Assembly: GCF_018448495.1 (NCBI RefSeq)
Contig: NZ_CP049902.1
Location: 1,364,001 to 1,428,000, forward strand
Direction of reading: 5' to 3'
From: Psychrobacter sp. WY6
Lineage (GTDB): Bacteria; Pseudomonadota; Gammaproteobacteria; Pseudomonadales; Moraxellaceae
Length of the DNA stretch: 64,000 bases
The notes below the pieces were generated by a model, which saw nothing but the letters and a program-made list of their open reading frames with translations, was not told the DNA's origin and did not search any database. Made by a program: the position numbers and the translations under genes. The number at the start of each line of letters is the position of its first letter. Position 1 is the first letter of the stretch. This document shows positions 30,653-41,056 of this stretch, piece after piece.

Positions 30653-31481
30653 ATGCAAGTAACTCTACCAGTAGTTAATTCAATTCGCATCTGTATGACG
30701 AGTGCAATACTGCTAATGCTATCAATGCCAGCACAAGCAGACCTGCCCCAAGCGACGACGGATGACTATGTTTGGAAAGTACTAGACCCAGCCAGAAAAT
30801 CAGATTACTTTGATAATGAGTGTGAATACGACAGTCTGGTCTCTTATAGGAAATGCCTTGAGATCAGCTTAGAGAAACATGATAACAAGCTTAGCGGAAA
30901 ATGGGGATTGAGCAATCGCGTTTCGAGAGAAAAAGATACGATATATATTCAAGTACCCAATCGAAGCTTACCGTTGGTTTTTCGTGATGAGATGTTTGCT
31001 CCTGACGGCCAATCCCACTCTTATTTTTCGTTGTATGATCATGACGAAAAGACAACTGCTGTACTTGTTGAGAAGTTTTCCCGAAATAGAAAGTACTGTA
31101 CTTATTAATCTCAAAACTGGATTTAGTCAAGAATTTGATGGTATCGATTTAAGTGTGTCACCCAACAAAGAACGTATTATTACAGTAGAGCGTTATATAG
31201 ATGAAGAAAATATTACGATTTGGCAAAAGCAGAAGGAGGGCGACTATCAGATTGTTTACGAGAGTGACCCCAGCGAATTAAAAGCGCATTTGGATTCTTA
31301 TCAAAATCGAGACCAAAGACATAGTTTTGAAAATGTAGATATTGAATGGCGAAGTAAGAATAGTGTTTTAATCGATTTTTATTATCTTATCAATGAAACA
31401 GATGATGTCGGCTATCGAGTACGTTTTAGCTTGGTCAAAAATGCTAGTTCATCAGAGTGGCAAATGATTCCCATAAAATAG
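30653..31481 (+). pseudogene. Secreted protein of unknown family, tandem paralogue C
   Basis: Signal peptide MQVTLPVVNSIRICMTS...MPAQA, then DDYVWKVLDPARK, NECEYDSLVSYRKCLE (the conserved cysteine pair), KWGLSNRVSREKDTIYIQV, LPLVFRDE, a one-base shift near 31080, INLKTGFSQEFDGID, ITIWQKQKEGDYQIVYES and GYRVRFSLVKNASSSEWQM. Same architecture as A and B, so the locus is a three-gene tandem array. One shift only. No known domain recognised. Confidence 0.65.
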
Positions 31482-31544
31482 CCCATTGCTGTAAAATGAC
31501 TGGTTTTTATTTCATTATATTTAAGCATGAAAGGTAAGTAACTT

Positions 31545-32429
31545 ATGAGTATTCACGGTATCTTGGGTGAGCAAACCACTGACTATCCAACCGAGTATAG
31601 TCCCGAGACTTTATATCCTATCGCTCGCAGTATGGGTCGCGATGTCATTGGCTGGCAAGACGATAAGTTAATGGTTGGCATCGATTGGTGGCAGGCATTT
31701 GAGATGTCTTGGTTAAATCAACAGGGTATCTCGCAGGTTGCGATAGCACGCTTTGGTATTCAAGCCAGCTCGCCATTTATCGTTGAGTCAAAGTCACTTA
31801 AGCTCTATCTAAACAGTATCAACTTTACTGAATTCGCTAGTTGGAATGATGTGCAAGCGCTGATTGCTAAAGACTTATCAGCCTGTGTACAAGCAGAAGT
31901 ACAAGTTGAGTTGTTTGGCTTAAATGACGACTTGCATAATAAGACATCAGGATTATTGGTGGCTCAACCTGAGGGTGTTTGTATTGATGACGCGCTTGCT
32001 AATAGTAGCGAAAAAGTCGCATTGTGTGAGCATCCTGATGCATCATTGCTAAGTAGTGATAAAGATTTAAACAGTAGCTCTATTTTAGAAAATACTGGCA
32101 CTGAGCCTTATATTTTCTATTCTAATTTACTACGCAGTAATTGTCCGGTGACCAATCAGCCAGATTGGGGGACGTTGGCGGTTTTGATGACCAGTAATAA
32201 AACAGTCGATGAGGTTGGAATGCTGCGTTATATCTTAAGTTTTCGTCAGCATAATGGTTTTCATGAGCAATGTGTGGAGCAAATATTTGCTGATTTGAGT
32301 CAATACTATGAGCCAAGTGAGCTGATGGTTCGCGCTTGGTATACACGCCGAGGCGGTATCGATATCAACCCTTGTCGCGTCAGTGATATCCGCTTAATGC
32401 CACAGCCAAGCCGCTTGATTCGGCAGTAA
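31545..32429 (+). CDS. queF: NADPH-dependent 7-cyano-7-deazaguanine reductase QueF (long form)
   Basis: Reduces preQ0 to preQ1 with NADPH, a step in making the tRNA nucleoside queuosine. The 294-residue length is that of the two-domain QueF type. Motifs: the QueF signature around FIVESKSLKLYLNSINFTEF, the catalytic cysteine in LLRSNCPVTNQPDWG, EQCVEQIFADL and RAWYTRRGGIDINPCRV. AAAGGTAAGTAACTT before ATG 31545 fits a ribosome binding site. No preQ1 riboswitch was noticed in the 63 bases upstream. Intact. Confidence 0.95.
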   Translation: MSIHGILGEQTTDYPTEYSPETLYPIARSMGRDVIGWQDDKLMVGIDWWQAFEMSWLNQQGISQVAIARFGIQASSPFIVESKSLKLYLNSINFTEFASWNDVQALIAKDLSACVQAEVQVELFGLNDDLHNKTSGLLVAQPEGVCIDDALANSSEKVALCEHPDASLLSSDKDLNSSSILENTGTEPYIFYSNLLRSNCPVTNQPDWGTLAVLMTSNKTVDEVGMLRYILSFRQHNGFHEQCVEQIFADLSQYYEPSELMVRAWYTRRGGIDINPCRVSDIRLMPQPSRLIRQ

Positions 32430-32513
32430 ATAAATATTAATTTTTAGCTTTCATTGATGCGCGTTCTTTCTTATACTCAATAAACCTTATTTTATGAATA
32501 TTGAGATGCAGTT

Positions 32514-32915
32514 ATGAAGTTAAAAACCAGCTTTTTAACCGCTCTAGGGACTGCTACTTTGTCTCTAGCTACCTTGCAGTTGGCACAGGCTGCATTTGTG
32601 GAAAATCAATATAACTGTGAAGACGCTTATATGGAAGTGGCTTATGATTGTGGTAACGATGCGATTGTAGTCGAAAAAAATCGTCTTAATAAAATCTATA
32701 TGAGTGCTTATCGTACTTTGAATACGACACAACAACAGCAGTTGGATAAAGAACAGCGTATATGGTTAAAGGATCGTAATGATAAGTGTGACTTTGAATA
32801 CGAAGGTCCAATGAATAATTCTGTGGTATACGCCCAGATTAGCGCTAATGTTTGCACCGCTAATGAGACACAGAAACGCAGTAAGGTCATTGCTAAAAGA
32901 TATAATGTTAAGTAG
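32514..32915 (+). CDS. LprI-like (DUF1311) periplasmic lysozyme-inhibitor-type protein
   Basis: A 133-residue protein with signal peptide MKLKTSFLTALGTATLS...LAQAA. The mature part has four cysteines (CEDAY, DCGND, KCDFE, NVCTA) and the family pattern LNKIYMSAYRTLNTTQQQQL followed by QRIWLKDRNDKC, typical of DUF1311/LprI proteins. LprI of Mycobacterium inhibits lysozyme; for proteobacterial members this is only suggested. Transcribed after queF with an 84-base gap. Confidence 0.85.
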   Translation: MKLKTSFLTALGTATLSLATLQLAQAAFVENQYNCEDAYMEVAYDCGNDAIVVEKNRLNKIYMSAYRTLNTTQQQQLDKEQRIWLKDRNDKCDFEYEGPMNNSVVYAQISANVCTANETQKRSKVIAKRYNVK

Positions 32916-32939
32916 TTTTTTTTAGCTATATTACACGCG

Positions 32940-32976
32940 AAAAAGCGCCTATCTCATTTAATGAGATAGGCGCTTC
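32940..32976 (-). terminator. Hairpin terminator of proS (also facing the LprI-like gene)
   Basis: Perfect 15-bp stem AAGCGCCTATCTCAT / ATGAGATAGGCGCTT, loop TTA. The T run lies on the minus-strand side (GAAAAAGC on plus), so it mainly serves proS. Near-copy of the hairpin at 26895. Confidence 0.8.
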
Positions 32977-33001
32977 TTATGGCATAGTTTTTATTGAAAA
33001 A

Positions 33002-34720
33002 CTATTTGCCGCTTACTTTTGCCATGACTTCTTCACGGCTGAGCATTTGCTTTTCTGCTTCACGGCGATTGACGTATTCGTACTTACCTTCAGCAAGGTT
33101 GCGGTCAGAAACCACGATACGATGAGGAATACCAATCAATTCAAGATCAGCAAACTTAACGCCGGGACGCTCGTTACGATCATCAAGAAGTACATTGATG
33201 CCTTGAGCCTTTAGCTCTTCGTACAGTGCTGTTGCCGTTTCCATTACCGTCTCTTCTTTTGACTTCATCGGTATGATAGCGATTTCAAAAGGAGCGATTG
33301 AATCATTAACCGTTGGCGTCTGTGGCCACATGATACCGTTTTCGTCGTTGTTCTGTTCGATAGCAGCGGCAATGATACGGCTCACACCAATACCGTAGCA
33401 GCCCATCATTAGGGTCACAGGCTTACCATCTTCACCAGATACGGTAGCATTTAACGCTTGCGAGTACTTATCACCCAACTGGAAGATATGACCGACCTCG
33501 ATACCACGTTTGATTTTTAGGCTGCCTTTACCATCAGGAGAAGGATCGCCTTCCTGCACATTGCGTACATCAACGACACGAGTAATGCTCGCATCACGCG
33601 CCCAGTTCATACCAGTGGTGTGTTTATTGACTTCATTGGCACCGCATACAAAGTCTGACAGAGTTGCTGCCGAACGATCAACAAAGACAGGCATATCCAA
33701 ATTAACGCCAATATAGCCTTTATGCAGACCAGCAGCTTTCAGTTCTTCGTCAGAAGCCATTGTCAGCGGCACATTGGCCTCTTCGATTTTCTCGGCTTTG
33801 ATCGTATTTAGCTGATGATCACCGCGTAATACGATAGCGATAAGCTGTGGCTCATCATTTTCGGTATGACCATGGACGATTAACGTTTTGACCGTCGTTT
33901 CTAATGGTAAGCCTAAATGTTCAGCAACCATTTTACAGCTGGTCATATTTTCCGTCAGGACGTCTTCGCGTTCCATTTTCGGTGGCTGACGCTCAGCGGT
34001 GCTCACTGATTCGGCAAGCTCAACATTGGCTGCATAATCAGAAGAATCAGAGAAGGCAATATCATCTTCGCCGCTGTCTGCCAAGACATGAAATTCATGT
34101 GAAGCAAACCCACCAATAGAACCAGTATCCGCTTGTACCGCACGGAAATCTAAGCCCAAACGGGTAAAGATACGCGTATAAGCGTCATACATGTCATGGT
34201 AAGTTTTTGCCAACGATGCTTGATCAACGTGGAACGAGTAAGCATCTTTCATGGTAAATTCGCGTGCGCGCATCACACCGAAACGTGGACGAATCTCATC
34301 ACGGAATTTATTCTGAATTTGGAAAAAGGTGATTGGTAGTTGTTTATAACTACGCAGCTCGCCTTGCGCCAGATTGGTGATGACTTCTTCATGCGTCGGA
34401 CCAAGCACAAAGTCGCGATCATGACGGTCTTTGAAGCGCAACAGCTCAGGACCATAATCGTTAAAGCGTCCGGTCGTTTGCCAAAGCTCGGCAGGCTGGG
34501 TCATCGGCATGAGTACTTCTTGTGCACCAACTTCTTGCATCTCTTCACGAACAATACGTTCGACTTTTTGCAAGATGCGTAGCCCCATGGGCAACCAAAT
34601 ATATAACCCAGAAGCAATCTTTCGAATAAGACCGGCACGCACCATCAATTGGCTTGAGGCGATATCGGCATCACTTGGGGTTTCTTTTAGAGTGGCAAAT
34701 AAAAATTGACTGGCTTTCAT
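33002..34720 (-). CDS. proS: Prolyl-tRNA synthetase (bacterial type)
   Basis: A 572-residue class II synthetase that charges tRNA-Pro. Motif 1 lies in the N-terminal part ([16 protein letters not shown]); motif 2 with the TXE loop ([12 protein letters not shown]) near residue 110; the inserted editing domain (residues 230-390, [19 protein letters not shown]); motif 3 in [12 protein letters not shown]; and the anticodon-binding domain at the C terminus ([22 protein letters not shown]). Normal length and intact. It begins at ATG 34720 with no gene upstream for 570 bases. Confidence 0.97.
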   Translation of the reverse strand: MKASQFLFATLKETPSDADIASSQLMVRAGLIRKIASGLYIWLPMGLRILQKVERIVREEMQEVGAQEVLMPMTQPAELWQTTGRFNDYGPELLRFKDRHDRDFVLGPTHEEVITNLAQGELRSYKQLPITFFQIQNKFRDEIRPRFGVMRAREFTMKDAYSFHVDQASLAKTYHDMYDAYTRIFTRLGLDFRAVQADTGSIGGFASHEFHVLADSGEDDIAFSDSSDYAANVELAESVSTAERQPPKMEREDVLTENMTSCKMVAEHLGLPLETTVKTLIVHGHTENDEPQLIAIVLRGDHQLNTIKAEKIEEANVPLTMASDEELKAAGLHKGYIGVNLDMPVFVDRSAATLSDFVCGANEVNKHTTGMNWARDASITRVVDVRNVQEGDPSPDGKGSLKIKRGIEVGHIFQLGDKYSQALNATVSGEDGKPVTLMMGCYGIGVSRIIAAAIEQNNDENGIMWPQTPTVNDSIAPFEIAIIPMKSKEETVMETATALYEELKAQGINVLLDDRNERPGVKFADLELIGIPHRIVVSDRNLAEGKYEYVNRREAEKQMLSREEVMAKVSGK

Positions 34721-35289
34721 AAATAAAGCGTAACCTTATCAACGATAAAATAAATAAGAAATAGTAGGATGTTGAGCGTGTGCTTTGATGGCCGACGCAA
34801 GCTTACCTTTGTATCACTTGGTAATAGTCTAGGACATGCCTAGCTAAAAAGTACTGCGACAAACAGTACATGAATAGAAAGTGCGTTCATAAAACGCCTT
34901 ACAAAAAGGCTGGAACTTTTCATTTTGTATTAAAACGTTGATGTTGGCAGCGTCATACTTTACGCATAAAGACCAGAAAAATAGATGTACGCCAACATTT
35001 TGCTTATACAATCTGACTATGTTAGGTAAAGTTAGCCTAAGACGCAATGACTTTTTGTTTTTTCAGACAGAACGTGACTTAAACGTGACTTAAACGAGCA
35101 AATGAGGTCACTACAACTCGATTGTTTGCCAGTTTTTAGGGTATTTATAGTAAATGGTAGCGCTAGTCATTGTGTAGCGTATTGGTAGTTATTACTTGAA
35201 GTTGCTGCTCAAAAGTAGCATTTATCATTTAGACAGTTATTTGTTATACGTTTAATAAAAATAAATGATAAAACTCTGAGGGTGTTTAT
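34721..35289. other. Intergenic region between proS and the DUF4230 gene
   Basis: 569 bases, divergent. A minus-strand frame at 34844-35047 lacks a start context and homology and is not believed. ACGTGACTTAA occurs twice in succession near 35070-35093. Otherwise nothing is seen. Confidence 0.4.
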
Positions 35290-36026
35290 ATGAATAATCC
35301 TGACAATCGATCTCCTGTTAATAATGATGCGACTCATTCACAAGCGAAAAAACCCATTGCGATGATGTCGTGGATGATATTGCTCATCGGTTTAGCAGCT
35401 ATCGTTTTTGCTATTTATAGTGTGCAGAATATAACCAAGGAAGAGCCGATAGAAACCATTACTCGTGAAGGCGTGGTCACACAAATCCAAAAATTGAATC
35501 GTTTGGAAACGGTGGCGTTTAGTGTCGATACCGTCATTACTAGCCAGCGCCCTGGCAGTTGGATGAAGCTGTGGCAAGATGAGCAAAAGGGTTTGTTTAT
35601 CGCGCGCGGACGAGTGGAGGCGGGGATTGATTTAAGTGCACTTACCCCTGAGATGGTACAAGTGGTGCAGCCTGAAATTAACGTCGATGAGGTACAAGAA
35701 GCGGATGCCAATACGCCAGTCTCAGTGATGCCGCAAATCAATATTACCATCCCACCATCAGAGATATTTTCGGTTTATCTAGACGATATCGAGATTTATG
35801 ATTGGCAGACTGGTGCTTTTGGCATGATGCAAGTCGATCCAAAATATTGCAACAAGCGCAAAGTATGGCAAAAAAAGAAGTGCTCGAACGCGCTTGTCGC
35901 GGTGATGTCATGAATATGGCACTAGAAAATGCGCAAACCCAACTGCAACAGTTATTTTCGTTAACTGGTGCAGTAGTGACGGTGACGACTCAAGGTGCAG
36001 GCGCGTGCCAGATGCCAGTAAAATAA
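35290..36026 (+). pseudogene. DUF4230-type membrane-anchored protein, frameshifted
   Basis: A hydrophilic N terminus, one membrane helix (PIAMMSWMILLIGLAAIVFAI, residues 23-43), then a periplasmic domain with TREGVVTQIQKLNRLETVAF, GLFIARGRVEAGIDLSAL and ITIPPSEIFSVYLDDIEIYD, the pattern of DUF4230 proteins. After MQVDPK a base is missing near 35845 and the frame continues ILQQAQSMAKKEVLERAC to VTTQGAGACQMPVK at 36026. About 245 residues joined. Function unknown; single-pass, domain outside the cytoplasm. Confidence 0.75.
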
Positions 36027-36192
36027 CGCATACATAATTTTATTAGAGCCATAGACTAGATAGTCATACGTTAGTTTATTAATTGGAAACACTTAAAGTA
36101 ACGCCATTTATATTGTATAGTAGAGCTTATCTATTATTCATTATCAACTTATGAATTTCGTTGGTAATATAACCCTATAAAAGGTGGCGTAT

Positions 36193-36354
36193 ATGACAAC
36201 TCTTAATAATAAACCGTCTTCTGACTCTGAAGATCAGCTTAATAAGCGCCCTAAAGCGAAGGAATCGCTTTCTTTTGCGACATGGGTGCTGTTAATTATA
36301 AGCTTCACTCTACTAGCCTATGCCCTATACATTATCCAAACTCGTATCTTGTAA
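36193..36354 (+). CDS. 53-residue single-pass membrane peptide
   Basis: ATG 36193 preceded by AAAGGTGG. Polar N-terminal half MTTLNNKPSSDSEDQLNKRP, then the hydrophobic helix WVLLIISFTLLAYALYIIQ near the C terminus. The plan resembles the N terminus of the DUF4230 gene next door (polar segment, then helix). No family recognised. Confidence 0.55.
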   Translation: MTTLNNKPSSDSEDQLNKRPKAKESLSFATWVLLIISFTLLAYALYIIQTRIL

Positions 36355-36370
36355 ACTCTAGCTGATACTA

Positions 36371-36446
36371 GGGCGTGTCCTCAATTCAATCGATTACTTT
36401 CTAAATGGGCTAAAAATAGCTAATGAAATTCTTAGTAAATTGAGGT
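36371..36446. mobile_element. Remnant with IS5-like inverted-repeat ends
   Basis: GGGCGTGTCCTCAATT at 36371 follows a TA and matches the IS5-family end at 54570 (GGGCGTGTCATCAATT) in all but one base. About 60 bases on, AATTGAGG at 36439 is the inner part of the opposite end. Probably a decayed element or MITE. Confidence 0.5.
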
Positions 36447-36469
36447 TTTAGTGTTGATGTAATGCGTCG

Positions 36470-38167
36470 CTATTTTTTAAATTCAGCAATCGCTAATTGG
36501 CGAGCCGCTTTATGTTCGACCATCGGTAATGGGTAATCAATGTCAGCAAATTTACCTCCCTTTGCCAGTGCTTGACGCATTTTATCCTCGCTATGCAAGA
36601 TGGTGGCAGGAACAGCTTTTAGCTCAGGCAGCCACGTCTTGATAAATTCGCCATCGGTATCGTGGGTTTTGGCTTGGCTAAAAGGGTTCATAATGCGAAA
36701 GTAAGGTGCAGAGTCGGTGCCAGTCGATGCGCTCCATTGCCAACCCCCATTATTGGAGGCAAAGTCACCATCTATCAGCTGCTGCATAAAGTAGCGCTCA
36801 CCTAAGCGCCAATCAATCAATAAATCCTTGGTTAAAAACATTGCCGTGACCATCCGCAAGCGATTGTGCATAAAGCCCGTCGCATTCAGGCAGCGCATTG
36901 CCGCATCGACTAACGGCACGCCAGTTTTACCTATGCACCATGCCTCAAAATTGTCTTGATTATATGACCAGTTAATTTTGACATCAGTCTCATGTTTATA
37001 AGCTTGATGGCGAATCAGCTCGGGCTTATAGTCTAAAACATGGCGATAGAAATCTCGCCAAGCCAGCTCGCTTATCCAGTGGTTAATGTCGTTATTATCA
37101 GTGTTGTCAAAGCTATCCTCGCTATCTAAGGCGTCACCGTCACCTTCATTCTCATGTAATTCTCCCAGTGCTTTGCTTAATTGTAGGGTAGCTTGTAAGT
37201 AGCAAAGTCTGGGGCTGATTGCGCCAATAGTCAGGTAGGCAGATAGCTGACTGGTGGCATTTAAACTGGGTACATCGCGACTGATATCGTAGTTATCAAT
37301 ATCCTCAGCGATGAAGTCCTCTAAACGCTGGCACGCCGCCGCTTCGCCAGCAGGGTAGGCTGCCCGAGCGTGCTCAAGCTGTACGTCTATATCCATGGGC
37401 TCTAATAAACCAGCATTTTGCAGTGCCTTTTGATAATCTTCGACTACTTCTTTACTTACTCTTTCTATATCTTCGATAGTAGCACTGGCGTTCGAGACTT
37501 CTAGTTTGACTTTAGTGTTGCCATTTATGGCGGATGCCTCATGCATTTGTATGGTACTGATATCCAAGGTATGCCGCCATTTTTTATAAAATGGGGTAAA
37601 CACCTGATACATGCTGTCATCGTTCGTGGTGATGGTTTGTGGTGGCAAGATACATTGATCATGCCAGCGGATAAATTCTATATCGTTGTTTGCAAGCTTT
37701 TTGGTTAATTGTTCATCACGCTTAATCTCATTGCCTTCGTACTCGTGATTTGCCATCACAGTGCTGATCTGGTTCGCGCTACAGATATCTAGCATCGCCT
37801 CAACACAGTCAGTAAAGCTTGGACAGAGCTGTATTGTTAAGTGGATGTTTAATTGTGTTTGCAGAGATTTGGCTAGGATAGGCAAGGTGCGAGCGATATG
37901 GTCGAGCTGTGTCAGCGACATGTCATGTGCCTGCCATTGTTCAGGAGTCACGAAGTAAATAGCGCTTACTGAGGCGTTATCCGCATTTGCCTGCTCGCAA
38001 AGCGCAGCTAGCGCGGTATTATCATGAACTCGCAGGTCACGACGAAACCACATTAAATAATGTGCTGGGTTTACGCTAGTGGCATCGTCGCTATTGTTGA
38101 CGTTGCTTGTTTCGGTGTTATCTATGCTATCTGTGCTATGAGACGTTTCCGCCGCCGTTTTAGACAT
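36470..38167 (-). CDS. phrB: Deoxyribodipyrimidine photolyase (CPD photolyase)
   Basis: A 565-residue flavoprotein that repairs UV-induced pyrimidine dimers with blue light. An N-terminal antenna domain (HYLMWFRRDLRVHDNTALAAL) and a C-terminal FAD domain carrying the family signature: WRDFYRHVL, TGVPLVDAAMRCLNATGFMHNRLRMV, WRLGERYFMQQLIDGDFASNNGGWQW, STGTDSAPYFRIMNP. Both halves are complete; a linker near residues 340-370 is Asp/Asn-rich and makes the protein longer than the usual 470-500. Minus strand; the promoter region is shared with trpF. Confidence 0.95.
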   Translation of the reverse strand: MSKTAAETSHSTDSIDNTETSNVNNSDDATSVNPAHYLMWFRRDLRVHDNTALAALCEQANADNASVSAIYFVTPEQWQAHDMSLTQLDHIARTLPILAKSLQTQLNIHLTIQLCPSFTDCVEAMLDICSANQISTVMANHEYEGNEIKRDEQLTKKLANNDIEFIRWHDQCILPPQTITTNDDSMYQVFTPFYKKWRHTLDISTIQMHEASAINGNTKVKLEVSNASATIEDIERVSKEVVEDYQKALQNAGLLEPMDIDVQLEHARAAYPAGEAAACQRLEDFIAEDIDNYDISRDVPSLNATSQLSAYLTIGAISPRLCYLQATLQLSKALGELHENEGDGDALDSEDSFDNTDNNDINHWISELAWRDFYRHVLDYKPELIRHQAYKHETDVKINWSYNQDNFEAWCIGKTGVPLVDAAMRCLNATGFMHNRLRMVTAMFLTKDLLIDWRLGERYFMQQLIDGDFASNNGGWQWSASTGTDSAPYFRIMNPFSQAKTHDTDGEFIKTWLPELKAVPATILHSEDKMRQALAKGGKFADIDYPLPMVEHKAARQLAIAEFKK

Positions 38168-38377
38168 TCAACTATCCCTCTATTAATCAATCGCAATCAT
38201 AAAAAAAACTGGTAATAAAAGTATGCTAGGATAAGTTTTTGGATGCAATGGATTTACCATTCAATTAACAAATCCTCATATTTACGCTTTAGCGTTGGCA
38301 ATTGACGTTTACTTGCCGTCAATGTAGCGAAGACAGTCTAATAGTGTCGCACTAAGTGTTATATCTAAGGTCACATC

Positions 38378-39061
38378 ATGCACGTTAAGTTTTGCGGATT
38401 TACCCAGCCTAATGATATTAAAATTGCCGCCCAGTTGGGTGTTGATGCGGTTGGCTTGGTATTTTATCCGCCCAGTCCACGCGCTGTCACTATCGAGCAG
38501 GCGCAATCGTTAAGTGCGTCTTTGCCAGCTTTTATAAGTATAATGGCTCTAGTGGTGAATATGCCGCGCGCAGAGCTGATAGAATTAGCGAATCAGGTCG
38601 CTTTTGATATCATTCAATTCCATGGTGATGAAACACCGGAGCAATGTGCGCAGCTGGCCAGTGCGGTCAATAAACGCTGGATAAAAGCGCTGCGTATCAA
38701 TGCTGACCAACACACTGCCGCTAGCGTAAGCGCCGAGATTAATGAGTTTGCTGCCGCTGGCGCGAACAGTATCTTATTGGATGCTTACCATCCCCATAAA
38801 TATGGCGGCACAGGGGCACGTTTTGATTGGAATCTGCTACCGAAAGACAGCTCGCTACCTATTATTTTAGCGGGCGGACTGGATGCCGATAATGTCGCTG
38901 CCACTTTAGACTTGCCTATTTATGCGGTCGATGTCAGCGGTGGGATTGAGTCTGACAAAGGCAAAAAAGACGCTGCCAAAATGCGTGCCTTTATGAAAGC
39001 GGTAAAACGCGACCGATGGCAAAATGAGACGCTTGGCGAACCTTCGAATATCAGTAACTAG
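38378..39061 (+). CDS. trpF: Phosphoribosylanthranilate isomerase TrpF
   Basis: Third step of tryptophan synthesis from anthranilate. A 227-residue single-domain (beta/alpha)8 barrel: N-terminal VKFCGFTQPNDI (usually KICGIT; the catalytic cysteine is kept), VDAVGLVFYPPSPR, FHGDETPEQC, ILLDAYHPHKYGGTGARFDW with the catalytic aspartate, ILAGGLDADNVAA and VDVSGGIESDKGKKD. Start ATG 38378 in the ATCATG context. First gene of a run trpF-trpB-HNH-trpA-accD on the plus strand. Confidence 0.95.
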   Translation: MHVKFCGFTQPNDIKIAAQLGVDAVGLVFYPPSPRAVTIEQAQSLSASLPAFISIMALVVNMPRAELIELANQVAFDIIQFHGDETPEQCAQLASAVNKRWIKALRINADQHTAASVSAEINEFAAAGANSILLDAYHPHKYGGTGARFDWNLLPKDSSLPIILAGGLDADNVAATLDLPIYAVDVSGGIESDKGKKDAAKMRAFMKAVKRDRWQNETLGEPSNISN

Positions 39062-39163
39062 TTTTTTAGCCGTGAACTTTTTATCCGTTACATAGCTAAT
39101 TACTTGGAAAATTTTCCCCCTTATTTATTTTAAAAAATACCACTTATTATAGTAGGAATTATC

Positions 39164-40438
39164 ATGAGTCATGTCGCGAGCAAAGATGTATCTACCACTG
39201 CTAAAGCTATTAATACCTTCACCAATCCAGAAAACGTACAAGATTTCAATCAATATCCTGATGCCCGTGGACATTTCGGCGTGCATGGCGGTCGCTTTGT
39301 CTCTGAAACCTTGATGGCAGCACTAGAAGAGCTAGAAACGTTATATAACACAGTAAAAAAAGACCCTGCGTTTTGGGAAGAATATCACAATGATTTGGTC
39401 AACTATGTCGGCCGTCCAACGCCTTTATATCATGCCAAGCGATTGAGCGATGAGATTGGTGGTGCGCAAATTTATTTTAAACGTGAAGACTTAAACCATA
39501 CTGGCGCCCATAAGGTTAATAACACCATTGGGCAGGCGCTACTTGCCAAGATGAGTGGTAAAAAACGCATTATTGCGGAAACTGGCGCAGGGCAACATGG
39601 TGTCGCGACGGCGACGATTGCCGCGCGTTTGGGGCTTGAGTGTATCGTTTATATGGGTGCTGATGATGTCGAGCGTCAAAAGATGAACGTCTATCGTATG
39701 CGTTTGCTCGGTGCGACGGTTGTGCCAGTGACTTCAGGCTCACGTACCCTAAAAGATGCCATGAATGAAGCGATGCGTGATTGGGTTACTAATGTCGATA
39801 GCACCTATTACATCATCGGTACGGTTGCCGGTCCGCATCCTTATCCGTTATTGGTACGCGATTTCCAAGCGATTATCGGCAAAGAAGCACGTATTCAGCA
39901 TCTGCAAATGACGGGTAAATTACCAGATGCATTAGTCGCTTGTGTGGGTGGTGGCTCAAACGCCATTGGCTTGTTCTTTGATTTCTTAAACGATACTGAC
40001 GTTAAAATGTATGGCGTTGAAGCAACGGGTGACGGTATCGAAACGGGTCGCCATTCGGCACCATTAGCCGCTGGTCGTATCGGTGTACTGCATGGTAACC
40101 GTACCTATCTTATGGCGGATGATGACGGTCAAATTCAAGAGACGCATTCTATCTCAGCAGGTCTTGATTATCCTGGCGTTGGTCCTGAGCACAGCTTCTT
40201 AAAAGACATGAAGCGTGTTGAATATGTCGGCTGTACTGATAAAGAATCGCTAGAAGGCTTCCATGAAGTGACGCGTAAAGAAGGTATTATCCCTGCGCTC
40301 GAATCTGCGCATGCCGTTGCTTATGCATTGAAGCTAGCTAAGACGATGACCCCTGATCAAACCATTATCGTTAATATGTCTGGTCGTGGGGATAAAGATT
40401 TGCATTCAGTGATGAAGGCGGAAGGGATTGAGCTTTAG
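39164..40438 (+). CDS. trpB: Tryptophan synthase beta chain TrpB
   Basis: Condenses indole with serine, using pyridoxal phosphate. 424 residues. The PLP lysine sits in the motif [13 protein letters not shown] near residue 112; [10 protein letters not shown] at the N terminus, [23 protein letters not shown] (phosphate cup), [14 protein letters not shown] and [11 protein letters not shown] at the C terminus are all present. The first 30 residues are an extra N-terminal extension compared with enteric TrpB. It would form the alpha2beta2 complex with TrpA, whose gene is separated from it by an HNH gene. Confidence 0.97.
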   Translation: MSHVASKDVSTTAKAINTFTNPENVQDFNQYPDARGHFGVHGGRFVSETLMAALEELETLYNTVKKDPAFWEEYHNDLVNYVGRPTPLYHAKRLSDEIGGAQIYFKREDLNHTGAHKVNNTIGQALLAKMSGKKRIIAETGAGQHGVATATIAARLGLECIVYMGADDVERQKMNVYRMRLLGATVVPVTSGSRTLKDAMNEAMRDWVTNVDSTYYIIGTVAGPHPYPLLVRDFQAIIGKEARIQHLQMTGKLPDALVACVGGGSNAIGLFFDFLNDTDVKMYGVEATGDGIETGRHSAPLAAGRIGVLHGNRTYLMADDDGQIQETHSISAGLDYPGVGPEHSFLKDMKRVEYVGCTDKESLEGFHEVTRKEGIIPALESAHAVAYALKLAKTMTPDQTIIVNMSGRGDKDLHSVMKAEGIEL

Positions 40439-40490
40439 AGTCATTTTCTGGCTTAAAAATTATTGATGTTTTTTTAATAAGATTGATATG

Positions 40491-40514
40491 CCCTCTATTA
40501 AGCTTAATAGAGGG
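40491..40514. promoter_or_regulatory. Perfect 24-bp palindrome between trpB and the HNH gene
   Basis: CCCTCTATTAAG / CTTAATAGAGGG with no spacer. It is not followed by a T run, so it is either a weak terminator, an operator or a processing hairpin inside the trp operon. Confidence 0.65.
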
Positions 40515-40567
40515 TTCGCAATATAAATTCATATTATTTAATTTTGAAAGAGCAGAGAATTAGTAAG

Positions 40568-41056
40568 ATGTCAAAAGTCACCCCCTCTATGGCAAAAAAT
40601 CAGATTAAGCGTAGCCTATTACAAGTTATAGATACTCATCCTAATAAAGCTCAGAAGCAGCAAGTTTGGAACTACTTTGATAATAAATGCGCTTACTGCG
40701 AGATAGTCATTGATCCTAACAGTCGCAAAGGTCATCTTGACCACTTGCAAGCTGTAAAAGATGGCGGTACTAATGAAATTTATAACTTTGTGCTGGCATG
40801 CAATATTTGTAATGGTGATGAAAAAAGAGAAATGCCTTGGCGAGAATTCTTAGTCAATAAATGCCAGAACCTACCTAATTCGATGTATATAGAACGCTTA
40901 GAACGTATTGAGACTTGGCATCAGAAATCTCTTATCAGTCAGTTAGATGCTAACGTAGTGTCTCAAATCGCAGCCATTATAGAAACTGCCCAAGCGAATT
41001 TTGACAATTCTATTAAACAGATGCGTGCCTTACGCGATTCAATGACAATGAATTAA
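40568..41056 (+). CDS. HNH endonuclease inserted in the trp operon
   Basis: A 162-residue protein from ATG 40568. HNH core: CAYC near residue 45, HLDHLQAVKDGGTNEIYNF (the H-N-H histidine and asparagine), CNIC about 14 residues later; the two CxxC pairs bind structural zinc. An N-terminal helical segment and a C-terminal helix bundle flank it; it belongs to the broad HNH family with no clear restriction or homing subtype. It lies between trpB and trpA, with 23 bases to trpA, so it is probably co-transcribed. A selfish or defence-like gene riding in a housekeeping operon is possible; its target is unknown. Confidence 0.85.
   Translation: MSKVTPSMAKNQIKRSLLQVIDTHPNKAQKQQVWNYFDNKCAYCEIVIDPNSRKGHLDHLQAVKDGGTNEIYNFVLACNICNGDEKREMPWREFLVNKCQNLPNSMYIERLERIETWHQKSLISQLDANVVSQIAAIIETAQANFDNSIKQMRALRDSMTMN

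Noticed and set aside
34844..35047. Minus-strand frame upstream of proS
   Set aside because: It lies in an AT-rich promoter region without ribosome binding site or recognisable protein features.
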